A stretch of DNA of 32,396 nt from an uncultured Ruminococcus sp. (GCA_902773395.1 CACYEJ010000193.1:1-32396), one strand, 5' to 3'; counted from the stretch's first letter, positions 7,670 through 17,600 are shown. Numbers and translations are program-made. The notes: generated from the sequence alone by a model not told the origin.

Positions 7670-9625
7670 TTACTCAGCAGCCTCTTCAGCCGGCTCCTCT
7701 ACGAGCAAAGCTTTGATTGAAAGAGAAACTCTCTTCTTCTCAGTATCGATCTCAGTAATCTTAACTTTTACTTCCTGACCTACCTTAAGCTCATCCTGCG
7801 GCTTCTCAATTCTGCGGTTAGCAATCTGAGAAATATGGATAAGACCCTTAACACCAGGAATAATAACAGCAAATGCTCCGAAGGTGCTCATACCGTCAAT
7901 TGTTACATCAACTACATCGCCTACGTTAAAGTTGCTTGTAAATTTATTCCAAGGATTGTCCTCGTCTTTTCTGTAACCAAGGGAGATATTGCCCTTTTCG
8001 GAATCAATACCCTTTACATAAACCTCAACAACGTCGCCTACATTTACAACCTCTGACGGATGCTTAATTCTTGTCCATGAAAGCTCAGAAATATGAACCA
8101 TACCGTCTACACCGCCAATGTCAACAAAAGCACCATAGCTTGTAAGAGATTTTACAGTACCAGTGTACTTTTTGCCAACCTCAACTGTGCTCCAGAAAGC
8201 TTCCTTAGCAGTTTTCTCCTTCTCCTTCAATACGGAGCGGATTGAACCTACAGCTCTCTTTCTCTGCTTGTTGATTTCCAAAAGACGGAACTCAACTTCC
8301 TTCTTAACAAGATTCTCTAATGGCTCGCCTCTTGTAGCTGTTGCCTGTGATGCAGGAATGAACACTCTGATTGAATTAGAAACTGCGATAACGCCGCCCT
8401 TAACAACCTCAGTAACTGTACCCTTAAGAATCTCCTGATCCTCAAGTGCTTTCTCAAAAACGTCCCAGCCCTTTGTAGCGTCAACACGCTTCTTGGAGAG
8501 CATGATCATACCCTCCTGATCGTTTGTACGCATGATAAGAAGCTCAAGCTCATCGCCAACCTTAACAACATCTTCAGGCTTAGCAGTAGGATCGTTGGAA
8601 AGTTCACTTGCAGGAATAAAACCTGTCTGCTTTCTGTCAAGGTCAACATAAACGGCATTTGGCTCAATGCTTACAACAACACCGTGTACCTTGTCATTTG
8701 TATTTAAATTTTTGAGAGATTCTTCCAACATCTCCTCAAAGTTCTGCTCTGCAGCGTTTTCTACTACTTCACCGGATTTTACACTCATTCTATCCAGTAC
8801 CTCCTTAATAATACTTGTCGGAGTCGATGCTCCGGCAGTAATGCCTACATTATCGTCCTCCCGGAAAGAAATGTGCTCAAGCTCGGCAGCAGTTTCAATC
8901 AAGTAAGTTCTTTCGCACGACTTGCTGCAAATGCTGTGCAGCTTGTTTGTGTTTGAACTATGACGTCCACCAATTACAATCATTACATCAGATTTCCTTG
9001 CCAACTCATATGCATCAATTTGTCTTTGTGAGGTCGCATTACATATTGTATCAAATATTTTCGATTTTGTACATAGTTTTTTCAAAACATCAGAACATTT
9101 TTTCCATTCACCGATGTCAAAAGTAGTTTGAGCAACTACGCTTATCTCTTCATCTTTCAGTTTAGGAAAATCTTCCAACAGCTGATGCAGCTCTGAAACA
9201 TTCTGAAAGGTAAAAGTTTTTCCATTGCAATGCCCTATTATCCCCCGGATTTCCGGATGACCACTATTGCCCGCAATCAAAACCACCCTACCTTGCTCCG
9301 ACTCTTTCGAAACGATTTTATGTATTTTCGTAACAAAAGGACAAGTTGCATCAACAACGGAAACTCCCTCGTTTTGAAGAAGCATGTACACATCACGGCT
9401 TACACCGTGTGATCGAATTACCAGCGTTCTGTCCTTAGAAGCTTTTTGAGGCTCATCTACAACAGTTACGCCTTTTTTCGCAAGCTCATCAACAACCTGC
9501 GTATTATGTATAATCGGACCAAGAGTACTTACACAAGTCCCATCATCGACAAGCTTGTTTACCATATCTATGGCACGATTAACACCAAAACAAAATCCTG
9601 CGCTATCTGCAACTGTTATTCTCAT
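7670..9625 (-). CDS. ispH-rpsA: IspH (HMBPP reductase) fused to ribosomal protein S1
   Basis: This bifunctional protein of about 651 residues is counted from ATG 9625, where MRITVADSAGFCFGV begins IspH. The open frame extends 18 codons further up into plsC but has no reason to start there. Residues 1-283 are IspH, the last MEP pathway enzyme, which converts HMBPP to IPP and DMAPP. Its [4Fe-4S] Cys ligands are Cys12, Cys95 and Cys195. Residues about 310-640 carry four S1 RNA-binding repeats (about 310-381, 398-465, 482-552, 566-640) and an acidic tail. The fusion is known in Clostridia. The gene starts 4 bases after plsC stops. The first two S1 repeats are the most diverged. Confidence 0.95.
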   Translation of the reverse strand: MRITVADSAGFCFGVNRAIDMVNKLVDDGTCVSTLGPIIHNTQVVDELAKKGVTVVDEPQKASKDRTLVIRSHGVSRDVYMLLQNEGVSVVDATCPFVTKIHKIVSKESEQGRVVLIAGNSGHPEIRGIIGHCNGKTFTFQNVSELHQLLEDFPKLKDEEISVVAQTTFDIGEWKKCSDVLKKLCTKSKIFDTICNATSQRQIDAYELARKSDVMIVIGGRHSSNTNKLHSICSKSCERTYLIETAAELEHISFREDDNVGITAGASTPTSIIKEVLDRMSVKSGEVVENAAEQNFEEMLEESLKNLNTNDKVHGVVVSIEPNAVYVDLDRKQTGFIPASELSNDPTAKPEDVVKVGDELELLIMRTNDQEGMIMLSKKRVDATKGWDVFEKALEDQEILKGTVTEVVKGGVIAVSNSIRVFIPASQATATRGEPLENLVKKEVEFRLLEINKQRKRAVGSIRSVLKEKEKTAKEAFWSTVEVGKKYTGTVKSLTSYGAFVDIGGVDGMVHISELSWTRIKHPSEVVNVGDVVEVYVKGIDSEKGNISLGYRKDEDNPWNKFTSNFNVGDVVDVTIDGMSTFGAFAVIIPGVKGLIHISQIANRRIEKPQDELKVGQEVKVKITEIDTEKKRVSLSIKALLVEEPAEEAAE

Positions 9626-9629
9626 CTTA

Positions 9630-10262
9630 TCAACTCTTACCTTTAAATTGTGCCTGCTGTTTCTCTCTAAGTTCAGCAATTTTTTTCATAACAATTTCTC
9701 CGGCAATACGGTACTCCCTCATTGAGCCCTCTACTAAACCTAAATCATCACAGGTAAGCGGCTCACCGTAGGTTATTTTTATTTTCTTAAAAGGCTTTAA
9801 AAAAATATCTTTACCGGTAATACAACAAGGAACAATAGGCTTCTTAGTTGCAAAAGCAATCCGAAGTGCACCAGAACGAGGTTTGCCAAATTCACCCGTT
9901 TTCGAACGAGTACCCTCGATAAAAATCCCCAAACAATTCTCGTTATTTAAAAGCTCCTCAGCCGTACCTACAGCCTTGCCCCCGTCATGTCCTCGATCAA
10001 CAGGAAAAGCACCACAGCCACGAATTACCGCGCCAAAAAGCTTATTTTTAAATAACTCTTTCTTAGCCATAAAGTGCAGCAATCTGTTCTGAGTTACATT
10101 AATCAGAACTGGATCGATATTAGATATATGGTTACTGCATACAATTACTCCCTGATCAGCAGGAAGAGAGTAGCCATTCTCAACATCATACGGATAGAAA
10201 ATTTTCAGGAACACCATACCTACCGATCTTACAATGCGGTAAGTGATAGGTTTCTTTTTCAT
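9630..10262 (-). CDS. plsC: 1-acyl-sn-glycerol-3-phosphate acyltransferase
   Basis: PlsC acylates lysophosphatidic acid to phosphatidic acid at the membrane. This 210-residue protein carries the NHxxxxD catalytic motif (NHISNID, His45 and Asp50), a second block around GAFPVDRG (near 95), the EGTRS substrate block (near 120) and a proline block PIVPCCITG. The N-terminus has a short hydrophobic stretch near residues 10-23. Its ATG overlaps the stop of cmk by 4 bases (ATGA), so translation is coupled. With CdsA elsewhere in the window it supplies phospholipid precursors. The cmk-plsC-ispH/rpsA order is common in Clostridia. Confidence 0.93.
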   Translation of the reverse strand: MKKKPITYRIVRSVGMVFLKIFYPYDVENGYSLPADQGVIVCSNHISNIDPVLINVTQNRLLHFMAKKELFKNKLFGAVIRGCGAFPVDRGHDGGKAVGTAEELLNNENCLGIFIEGTRSKTGEFGKPRSGALRIAFATKKPIVPCCITGKDIFLKPFKKIKITYGEPLTCDDLGLVEGSMREYRIAGEIVMKKIAELREKQQAQFKGKS

Positions 10263-10921
10263 AACTTCGCCTCAATCACTTCGGTTATTTTTTGGACAGA
10301 TTCATCAAAAGACAACTCAGAAGTATCGACAAGTATTGAATCCTCAGCCGGTTTAAGCGGAGCAATCTGTCGATGTTCGTCCTGATAATCTCTTTTTATG
10401 ATATCCTCTATTATATCATTATACACTATTTTTTCATTTTTTTCAAGTAGTTCTTTATATCTTCTTTCAGCTCTTTTTTCAGGAGATGCCGTCAAAAATA
10501 TTTTTATATCGGCGTTTGGAAGTACTACTGTACCTATATCTCTACCGTCCATAATGACATTATTTTCCTCAGCCAGCTTACGTTGCAGATCAAGCAAAAA
10601 CTCTCGTATAATGGGGATTTTTGAGATATTTGAAGCACCCATTGACACCTCTTCCGTGCGTATTTTGTCGGTCACATTTTCGTCATTGACAAAGACAGAC
10701 TGAGCGTTATTTATGTGCGATATTTTCACATTCGTCGTTTTCAACAAATTTTTAAGCAAAATTTCGTTATCCACATTAACACCATTTTTTATTGCTGTAT
10801 ATGCCAATGCTCGATACAATGCACCCGTATCAACATGAATGAAACCTAACTTTTTTGCAACAGCTTTTGAGATTGAGCTTTTGCCAGCTCCTGAAGGACC
10901 GTCTATTGCAACAGAAATCAT
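10259..10921 (-). CDS. cmk: cytidylate kinase
   Basis: Cmk phosphorylates CMP and dCMP with ATP in the cytosol. The 220-residue protein has a P-loop GPSGAGKS (residues 8-15), the HVDTGALYRALAY nucleoside-binding segment (near 29-41), MDGRDIGTVVLP (about 123-134) and a LID region with the RRYKE arginines near 152. The ATG at 10921 has a GGGGGTG SD. It is followed by plsC with a 4-base overlap and preceded by the flavoprotein gene at a distance of 37 bases. Length and motifs are normal. Confidence 0.96.
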   Translation of the reverse strand: MISVAIDGPSGAGKSSISKAVAKKLGFIHVDTGALYRALAYTAIKNGVNVDNEILLKNLLKTTNVKISHINNAQSVFVNDENVTDKIRTEEVSMGASNISKIPIIREFLLDLQRKLAEENNVIMDGRDIGTVVLPNADIKIFLTASPEKRAERRYKELLEKNEKIVYNDIIEDIIKRDYQDEHRQIAPLKPAEDSILVDTSELSFDESVQKITEVIEAKL

Positions 10922-10958
10922 TATTTCACCCCCACATTTTTATCTGTAAGTCTATTTT

Positions 10959-12188
10959 TTATATGGAAATTCCTGCAAGATAACCTGTCGAAAAAGCTAT
11001 CTGCAAATTAAATCCACCTGTATATGCGTCTACATCAATTACTTCTCCGGCAAAATATAATCCTTCAAGCAGTTTTGACTGCATAGTCTTAGGATCAATT
11101 TCCTTTACCTTAACACCGCCTGATGTTACTATAGCTTCTGCAATAGGACGAAACTCCCTGAATGTCAATTTTAAATTCTTAATAACAGACAGAAATTTTC
11201 TTCGCTCCGCTTTTGTAATTTCATTGCACTTTTTATGCGGTTCGATTTCAGCAAGCTTCACCGCTATGGGTATTAACTTTTTAGGAAGTAATTCACCTAG
11301 TGAATTTATTATATCTTTATTAATATACTTTTCAAAATCTTTTTGAATTCTCTTATCTAACTGCTCTTCGGTTAATGCCGGTTTCAAATCAATAAAAAAC
11401 GTATAATCAGAGGAGCTTTCCAAATTCATATGTGAACTCGCACTGAGAACCATAGGTCCGGAAATACCGTAATGTGTAAAAAGCATTTCTCCGAAATCGG
11501 AGTATACCTCTTTATTTTTTTTATTCTTGACCTTTAAAGAAACATTTCTTAGCGATAATCCCTGAAGTTCAGTACACCAATCCTCATTAACAACTATAGG
11601 CACGAGTGACGGAGTAGGTTCAACAATCGTATGCCCTGCTTGTTTAGCAAGAACATATCCGTAACCGTCGGAGCCGGTTTGTGGATAGGAACAGCCTCCG
11701 CAAGCAATTATAACTGCATCGGCTTTATACTCATTAGTTTCTGTTTTTACACCGATTAACGTTCCATTTTCAATCAGTAAATCTGTAGCATTTTGATTTA
11801 TAAGCTTGATGTGATAATTTTTTATAAGTTTAAATAGTGCGTCGATAATATCCATTGATTTATCCGACTGCGGGAAAACTCTGTTTCCACGTTCTGTTTT
11901 TAACGGAACTCCGTTTTCTTCAAAAAAAGACATTGTATCCTGCGGTGAAAACGTGGAGAACGCACTATATAAAAATCGGCTGTTTGTGGGTACCGATGCA
12001 ATCAATGTATCACGGCTGCAATTGTTTGTAACGTTGCAGCGTCCCTTGCCTGTGATTAAAATCTTTCTGCCTATTTTGTGGTTTCGATCAAGCAATGTCA
12101 CATCTATACCCCTTTTGGCAGCCTGAATTGCAGCCATGCAGCCTGCCGCACCTGCACCGATTACAATAATACTTTTTCTATGATTCAT
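10959..12188 (-). CDS. HI0933-like NAD(P)/FAD-dependent flavoprotein
   Basis: This 409-residue flavoprotein belongs to the HI0933/YhiN/BaiN-type family. An N-terminal FAD-binding Rossmann motif GAGAAG (11-16) is followed by the family signature KIGRKILITGKGRCNVTN (about 41-58) and a C-terminal FAD segment GLYFAGEVIDVDAYTGGFNLQ (near 380-400). Members include a reductase of bile-acid intermediates, but the substrate here is unknown. It starts at ATG 12188 behind a GGAGAG SD and overlaps the regulator upstream by 11 bases, so the two are translationally coupled. In many Clostridia this gene sits next to cmk, as here. Confidence 0.9.
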   Translation of the reverse strand: MNHRKSIIVIGAGAAGCMAAIQAAKRGIDVTLLDRNHKIGRKILITGKGRCNVTNNCSRDTLIASVPTNSRFLYSAFSTFSPQDTMSFFEENGVPLKTERGNRVFPQSDKSMDIIDALFKLIKNYHIKLINQNATDLLIENGTLIGVKTETNEYKADAVIIACGGCSYPQTGSDGYGYVLAKQAGHTIVEPTPSLVPIVVNEDWCTELQGLSLRNVSLKVKNKKNKEVYSDFGEMLFTHYGISGPMVLSASSHMNLESSSDYTFFIDLKPALTEEQLDKRIQKDFEKYINKDIINSLGELLPKKLIPIAVKLAEIEPHKKCNEITKAERRKFLSVIKNLKLTFREFRPIAEAIVTSGGVKVKEIDPKTMQSKLLEGLYFAGEVIDVDAYTGGFNLQIAFSTGYLAGISI

Positions 12189-13056
12189 CGGCTTTTATCT
12201 CTCCGTTTTTTACATATAGATCATATCTGTCCCAAATGCTCTCAAGCTGTTTAAAGGTCTGCGTTACCTCATCACGCTTCTGCTGAACAGTGGCAACAAT
12301 TAGTGCATTGATCAAACTTAGCGGTGCTACTATAGAATCAACAACTGACGCCATATCACTTTTGGCTATAAGGATACAATCTGAAATCTTTGTAGCCGGA
12401 GATGTCATGCTGTCTGTTATTGCGATGACATATGCTCCCTGCTGCGACGCAAACTGCATTGCCTCCAGAGTTGAAGATGAATATCTCGGAAAGCTGATAC
12501 CAATCATTACGTCCTGTTTATCTATTCTGAAAAGTTGTTCATACATCTGAGTCTTGCTTGTTGTTTCTATCAGCTTGACATTGCCAAAAATCAGTTCAAA
12601 ATAGTAGCCCATAAATCTTGCAAGTGCAAATGAGCTTTTGACTGCAAATATATAAATATTTCTTGCATTAACAATAGAGTCAACTGCACGAACAAAGGAA
12701 TCGTTATTATTTTCCTCCATTGTTTTTTTTATCAATTTTATATCTTGATTAAGAACACTTGAAATAACATCTTCATAATTAATTCGATCAGAAGCAACAT
12801 TTATTCGCTGCACTGAGGTGAGCTTATCTCTTATCATCTCCTGCATTGCCTTTTGAAGCTCCGGATATCCGTCATATCCAATTTCCGTTGCAAATCTTAC
12901 TACTGTAGATTCACTCACGCCAACCGTATCGCCAAGCCTGGAAGCTGTCATATATGCAGCTTTGTCGTAATGATCGGTAATGTATTCAGCAATGATTTTT
13001 TGCCTTTTAGACAATCCATCCATCGCATTGTCTATCCTGTCCAATAAATTCTGCAT
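12178..13056 (-). CDS. MurR/RpiR family transcriptional regulator
   Basis: This is a 292-residue regulator counted from ATG 13056, which has an AGAGG SD 8 bases upstream; a TTG 33 bases earlier lacks an SD and lies inside the inverted repeat at 13070-13105. Residues 1-75 form the RpiR helix-turn-helix domain (MTASRLGDTVGVSESTVVRF as recognition region). Residues about 105-260 form a SIS sugar-phosphate-binding domain (ARNIYIFAVKSSFALARF, later MIGISFPRYSSSTLEAM). Such proteins sense amino-sugar or sugar phosphates. It overlaps the flavoprotein gene by 11 bases. No sugar-metabolism gene is adjacent, so its targets are unclear; the large inverted repeat in its own leader suggests autoregulation. 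Confidence 0.9.
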   Translation of the reverse strand: MQNLLDRIDNAMDGLSKRQKIIAEYITDHYDKAAYMTASRLGDTVGVSESTVVRFATEIGYDGYPELQKAMQEMIRDKLTSVQRINVASDRINYEDVISSVLNQDIKLIKKTMEENNNDSFVRAVDSIVNARNIYIFAVKSSFALARFMGYYFELIFGNVKLIETTSKTQMYEQLFRIDKQDVMIGISFPRYSSSTLEAMQFASQQGAYVIAITDSMTSPATKISDCILIAKSDMASVVDSIVAPLSLINALIVATVQQKRDEVTQTFKQLESIWDRYDLYVKNGEIKADES

Positions 13057-13069
13057 TTTTCTAAACCTC

Positions 13070-13105
13070 TGAAAGCTATGGTTACGCAAAGTCTAATAGC
13101 TTTCA
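13070..13105. promoter_or_regulatory. 10-bp inverted repeat in the rpiR leader, candidate operator
   Basis: TGAAAGCTAT (13070-13079) and ATAGCTTTCA (13096-13105) form a perfect inverted repeat with a 16-base spacer, directly upstream of the SD of the RpiR-type gene. No T run follows, so it is not a terminator of the AI-2E-family gene. RpiR-family proteins bind inverted repeats, so autoregulation is plausible. The half-site context GCTTTCAAAATT (13099-13110) recurs exactly at 14499-14510, in the leader of the AI-2E-family gene. Confidence 0.5.
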
Positions 13106-13130
13106 AAATTAAATTTAAAAATTGTAACTG

Positions 13131-14465
13131 CTATTCAAAATCGTAAAAATCTTCATCATCATCGTCTTCATCAAAGAGCATATCCTCCTCTTCGTCCTCA
13201 ACGATAATATGACCGTCCTCGTAGGCAACCTTTGGAAGAGGATCAACTCTTACATTTTGAACAGTGGCAAAACCAAGACGCACAAGACGATCATTAACCT
13301 TTTCTCCCAACAGCAAGTAAATTACGGCAAAAATAGGCACGCTTAGCAAAAGTCCCATAAATCCAAACAATCCACCGCCGACAAGAACTGAAAACATAAT
13401 CCAAAAACCTGATATTCCGAGCTGATTACCAAGTATTTTCGGACCCAAAAAGTTACCGTCAAACTGTTGTAAGATGATGATAATAATGCCAAAAATTAAA
13501 GCTTGAAGAGGATCAATCATAATTAAAAGAACTACTCCGGGCACAGCTCCGATTATTGGTCCAAAAAACGGTATAATATTTGTAAATCCTACAATAACAC
13601 TAAGAAGCACAGCATACTCTATATTACAAATTTTCATTGAAATAAAGCAAAGCAATCCAATAATTGTAGAATCAATTATTTTACCGTAAAGGAATTTACC
13701 TACCTTGTTATTGCACAGGTCAACTATACGCAGCACTTTACCGAGATATTTTTGAGGTACAGCAGAGTAGGTGATTTTCTTCACTTGATTCATTAGAGTT
13801 TCTTTATTCGCCAAATAGTATATTGATACAATTACACTTAACAAGCTGTTATACACAACATTATATAAATTCTTTGTAAAGTCAAAAATGTGTGGAAAAA
13901 GATAATTTGTGATACTTGAAAGAATTGTTCCCTGGTCTATCAAGGCATTGGAATCGCTAGTTCCCCCTCCTGTATACTGAGCAATAAATGAGTTAATATC
14001 TGCAAAAATATCAGACATGAATTCATATTCAAAGCCAAATTTTGCCGCAATCTTAAATACCCACGCCTGGAAAGATGTATAATATACACCGAAATTATCT
14101 ACTACACCTTGAACGCTGTTAGTAATCTGAGGTATCATAATACTTAAAAGAAAGATCAATACAGCGAACAAAATAGCATATGACATAATTAATGAAAGCG
14201 GTTTTCTGAGCTTGAAGAAGAATTCGTCTAACTTTCCTTTTTGTTCCTCTTGCGGCTTATCCATAAACTTGAACGCCTTATTCATAAAGAAAAGATAAGG
14301 AATATTCAGCACATACGCAATAACAAAACCCACCAGAAACGGAGTTAGCACAGCAAAAATATTTTTTAATACAGTAGCTATCAATTCAAGTCTTGTAAGA
14401 AGCAAAACAACTACGCCGGCAAATGCAATCAGCGACATAATTGATTTAAATACATTTTTCGACAA
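13131..14465 (-). CDS. AI-2E family transporter (PerM-like) membrane protein
   Basis: This 444-residue polytopic protein belongs to the AI-2E/PerM/YtvI family, exporters or permeases whose substrates range from autoinducer-2 to sodium. About eight membrane segments are visible: two near 9-52, one near 92-113, and a cluster from about 205 to 400 containing GFTNIIPFFGPIIGAVPGV, the family hallmark. A soluble region lies at about 115-190, and the last 25 residues are nearly all Asp and Glu, an unusually acidic tail. The start is a TTG at 14465, placed 8 bases after GGAGGAGG. An out-of-frame ATG between SD and TTG opens a 7-codon frame. The gene has its own promoter. Confidence 0.88.
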   Translation of the reverse strand: MSKNVFKSIMSLIAFAGVVVLLLTRLELIATVLKNIFAVLTPFLVGFVIAYVLNIPYLFFMNKAFKFMDKPQEEQKGKLDEFFFKLRKPLSLIMSYAILFAVLIFLLSIMIPQITNSVQGVVDNFGVYYTSFQAWVFKIAAKFGFEYEFMSDIFADINSFIAQYTGGGTSDSNALIDQGTILSSITNYLFPHIFDFTKNLYNVVYNSLLSVIVSIYYLANKETLMNQVKKITYSAVPQKYLGKVLRIVDLCNNKVGKFLYGKIIDSTIIGLLCFISMKICNIEYAVLLSVIVGFTNIIPFFGPIIGAVPGVVLLIMIDPLQALIFGIIIIILQQFDGNFLGPKILGNQLGISGFWIMFSVLVGGGLFGFMGLLLSVPIFAVIYLLLGEKVNDRLVRLGFATVQNVRVDPLPKVAYEDGHIIVEDEEEDMLFDEDDDDEDFYDFE

Positions 14466-14522
14466 GCATGTAACCTCCTCCGTTGCTTAGTGTATTATGC
14501 TTTCAAAATTCAACATACTATT

Positions 14523-14551
14523 ATAATATATCAAATTTTGGTAAATGTAAA
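14523..14551 (-). promoter_or_regulatory. sigma-A type promoter of the AI-2E-family gene
   Basis: On the minus strand TTTACA (14546-14551) and TATTAT (14523-14528) are spaced by 17 bases, and a TATAAT overlaps the -10. The leader to the TTG start is about 50 bases and holds the 12-mer GCTTTCAAAATT shared with the rpiR leader. Confidence 0.6.
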
Positions 14552-14630
14552 GGGATACAGAAAATTTTATAATTTTTTAGGAAATCTTTAACAAAATTTT
14601 CGTAGGAAATTCATATTTTTTACAAAATTA

Positions 14631-17600
14631 TCAGAACAATGACATTTGATTTGATTCTGGCAAATCTCCGAATGCACCAATGCCCTTAAGCATTTCTATC
14701 ACTGTCTTAGAAACCTTTGATTGAGCCTGAATATCTTCAATAGAAATGAAATCTCCCTTTTTAACAACCTCCACCAGACTTTCAGCAGCAGCTTCACCTA
14801 CACCCGGCATTGAGGAGTATGGCAAACGTAATGCACCGTCTTCAATGACAAACTTCTTAGCCTCGGATTTATAAATGTTAATAGGCAAAACCTTTATTCC
14901 TCTTGCGAGCATTTCGTTTACAATCTGTAATGTTGCAAGGTCTGTTTTCTCCTTTGCCGATGCCGAATTTCCCTTATTGTTAATATCACGGATTTTCTCC
15001 ATAACAGCCTCTTTGCCAGCAAGTGCTGACTCTGCGTCAAAGCTTTCGCCTCGAACAGTAAAGTATGCAGCGTAATAAGCCACCGGTTCATGAACCTTAT
15101 ACCAGCCCAATCGTAAGGTGGATATCATATATGCTGCTGCGTGAGCCTTCGGGAACATGTATTTTATTTTCATACATGAATCAATGTACCACTGTGGAAC
15201 ATTATGTTCCTTCATAGCATTGATATGCTCTTCTGTAAGTAATTTTGTAGCCTTACCCTTACGGACTATTTCCATTATTTTGAAAGCCATTTTAGGTTCA
15301 AGCCCTTTATGAAGCAGATATGTCATAATGCTGTCACGAGTACCGATTACTTCTGAAATAGTACACGTACCGTCTTTAATCAAATCGGCTGCATTTCCAA
15401 TCCATACATCTGTACCGTGGGAAAGTCCCGATATTTGCAGCAAATCCGAGAATGTCTTAGGCTGCGATTCAACAAGCATCTGTCTTACAAAGCTCGTACC
15501 TGATTCGGGCAGGGAGAATGTACCGGTTTGGGAATCAATATCCTCAGGCTTAACTCCTAGTGCTTCAGTCGAAGTGAACAATGACATTACCTTTTCGTCA
15601 CTCATAGAAACGTCCATTACGCTAATACCTGTAAATTCCTCTAAGTAATGGTAAATAGTCGGAACATCGTGCCCCAGTTCATCAAGCTTACAAATCGTAT
15701 CATGAATAGAATGGAAGTCGAAGTGAGTTGTAATGTTATCGGATTTCATATCATTTGCCGGATGCTGAATCGGACAAAAATCAAATACGCTCATGCCCCT
15801 AGGAACAACTACCATTCCTCCTGGGTGCTGACCCGTTGTTCGTTTTATACCGGTACAGCCGGCGGCTAGTCTTTGTTCCTCTGCCTTATGAAAAATCTTT
15901 CCTTTTTCCTCGGCAAATTTTTTCACATAACCTAGAGCAGTTTTATCTGCAACAGTCGCAATAGTACCTGCCTTGAATACGTTCTCCTTACCGAAGAGAA
16001 CCTCCGTATAACGATGCGAATGTGATTGGTACTCACCTGAGAAGTTAAGATCTATATCAGGCACTTTGTCACCGTCAAAGCCGAGAAACGTTTCAAAGGG
16101 AATCTCGTGACCGTCTCTGTGATATGGCGTACCGCATTTTGGACAGTTCTTTGCAGGCAAATCGAAGCCTGATCCGTAGCTGCCGTCTGTAATAAACTCA
16201 CTGTTCTTACATTCTGGATTCGGGCAGATGTAATGCGGACAAAGCGGATTTACCTCTGAAATACCCGACATTGTGGCAACAAACGATGATCCGACAGAAC
16301 CTCGTGAACCAACTAAATATCCATGAGCCTCTGAGTCTGCTACCAGCTTTTGTGCCGTCATATACAATACTGAGAATCCATGCTTTGTAATAGAACCTAA
16401 CTCACGGTCAAGTCTTGCCTGAACGATTTCCGGAAGTGGATCACCATACATCTTTTTTGCACGCTCCCACGTAATCGAGGTGAGCTGTTCCTCTGCACCA
16501 TCAATAAACGGAGGGAAATTTCCGTCCGGTATCGGTTTAATCTGCTCAATCATATCGGCAATTTTATTAGTGTTTTCAACAACAATTTCGTATGCCTTTT
16601 CCTCACCGAGATATTCGAACTCTTTGAGCATTTCCTTAGTTGTTCTTAGATAAAGCGGTGCCTGCTGATCGGCATCTTCAAAGCCCTTGCCGTGCATAAT
16701 TATTTTTCGGTATTCGGACATATGTGGGTCAAGAAAATGCACGTCACACGTTGCAACTACGGGAATGTTCAAATCTTCGCCAAGCTTGACCACAGTTTTA
16801 TTGAAATTAATTATATCTTCAACAGAGTTTACCTTATTCGTTCTAACCATAAACATGTTATTGCCTAATGGCTGAATTTCAAGATAATCATAAAATGAGG
16901 CTATCTCCTTTAATTCCTCGTAGGATTTTTCGCCCTCAACTATTGCACGATAAAGTTCTCCTACTTCGCATGCACTTCCTAAGATAAGTCCCTCACGATG
17001 ACGCATAAGCACCGACTTGGGAATTCTTGGACGCCTATAAAAATAGTTTAAGTGACCGTAAGATATTAATTTGTAAAGATTACGCAAACCTGTTAAATTT
17101 TTCACAAGAATAATCTGATGATACGTTCTCAGCTTTTTCAGTTCCTCCATAGGAAGCATAGAACAATTTTCGCAAATCGCATCTTCGCCCTCAAAAGGCT
17201 TACTGAACTCAGATTGTGTGTCGTCTACAAAGTAAGCTTCCGTACCATAAATAACTTTGATATTGCCGCCTTTTGACTGAATGGCATTTAACGTGTTCAT
17301 TGCTTCCGGAAAAGCCTGTGCAACACCGTGGTCGGTAATCGCAATAGCCGGCATTCCCCACTCGTATGCACGGTTGATGAGATCTGCTGCTGGAGATACA
17401 CCGTCCATATCCGACATATTAGTATGAAGGTGAAGCTCGCAACGCTTTACAGGAGCATTATCTACTATTTTTACCTTTTCTCCTGTAGATATACTGTTTG
17501 CGAACATAACAATTTCATTGTCGTACCTATCGTACTGAACTTCTCCCTTGACAATAATAGTATTGCCTGATTTCAATAGTTCTATCGGTTTGCATTTATC

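Noticed and set aside
9626..9679. 18-codon N-terminal extension of the ispH-rpsA frame
   Set aside because: It overlaps the end of plsC, has no SD, and IspH normally begins at the Met of MRITVADSAGF.
13070..13105. terminator for the AI-2E-family gene
   Set aside because: The stem is perfect, but no T run follows on the minus strand and it sits right before an SD, so an operator or leader structure fits better.
14579..14612. direct repeat TAGGAAAT twice after polC
   Set aside because: Two short copies in very AT-rich DNA with no third copy; probably chance.
17112..17234. frameshift or decay explanation for the short PolC
   Set aside because: The reading frame is continuous, both flanks align to PHP strands, and all downstream motifs are intact, so a damaged gene is unlikely. 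An assembly deletion in frame cannot be excluded from sequence alone.
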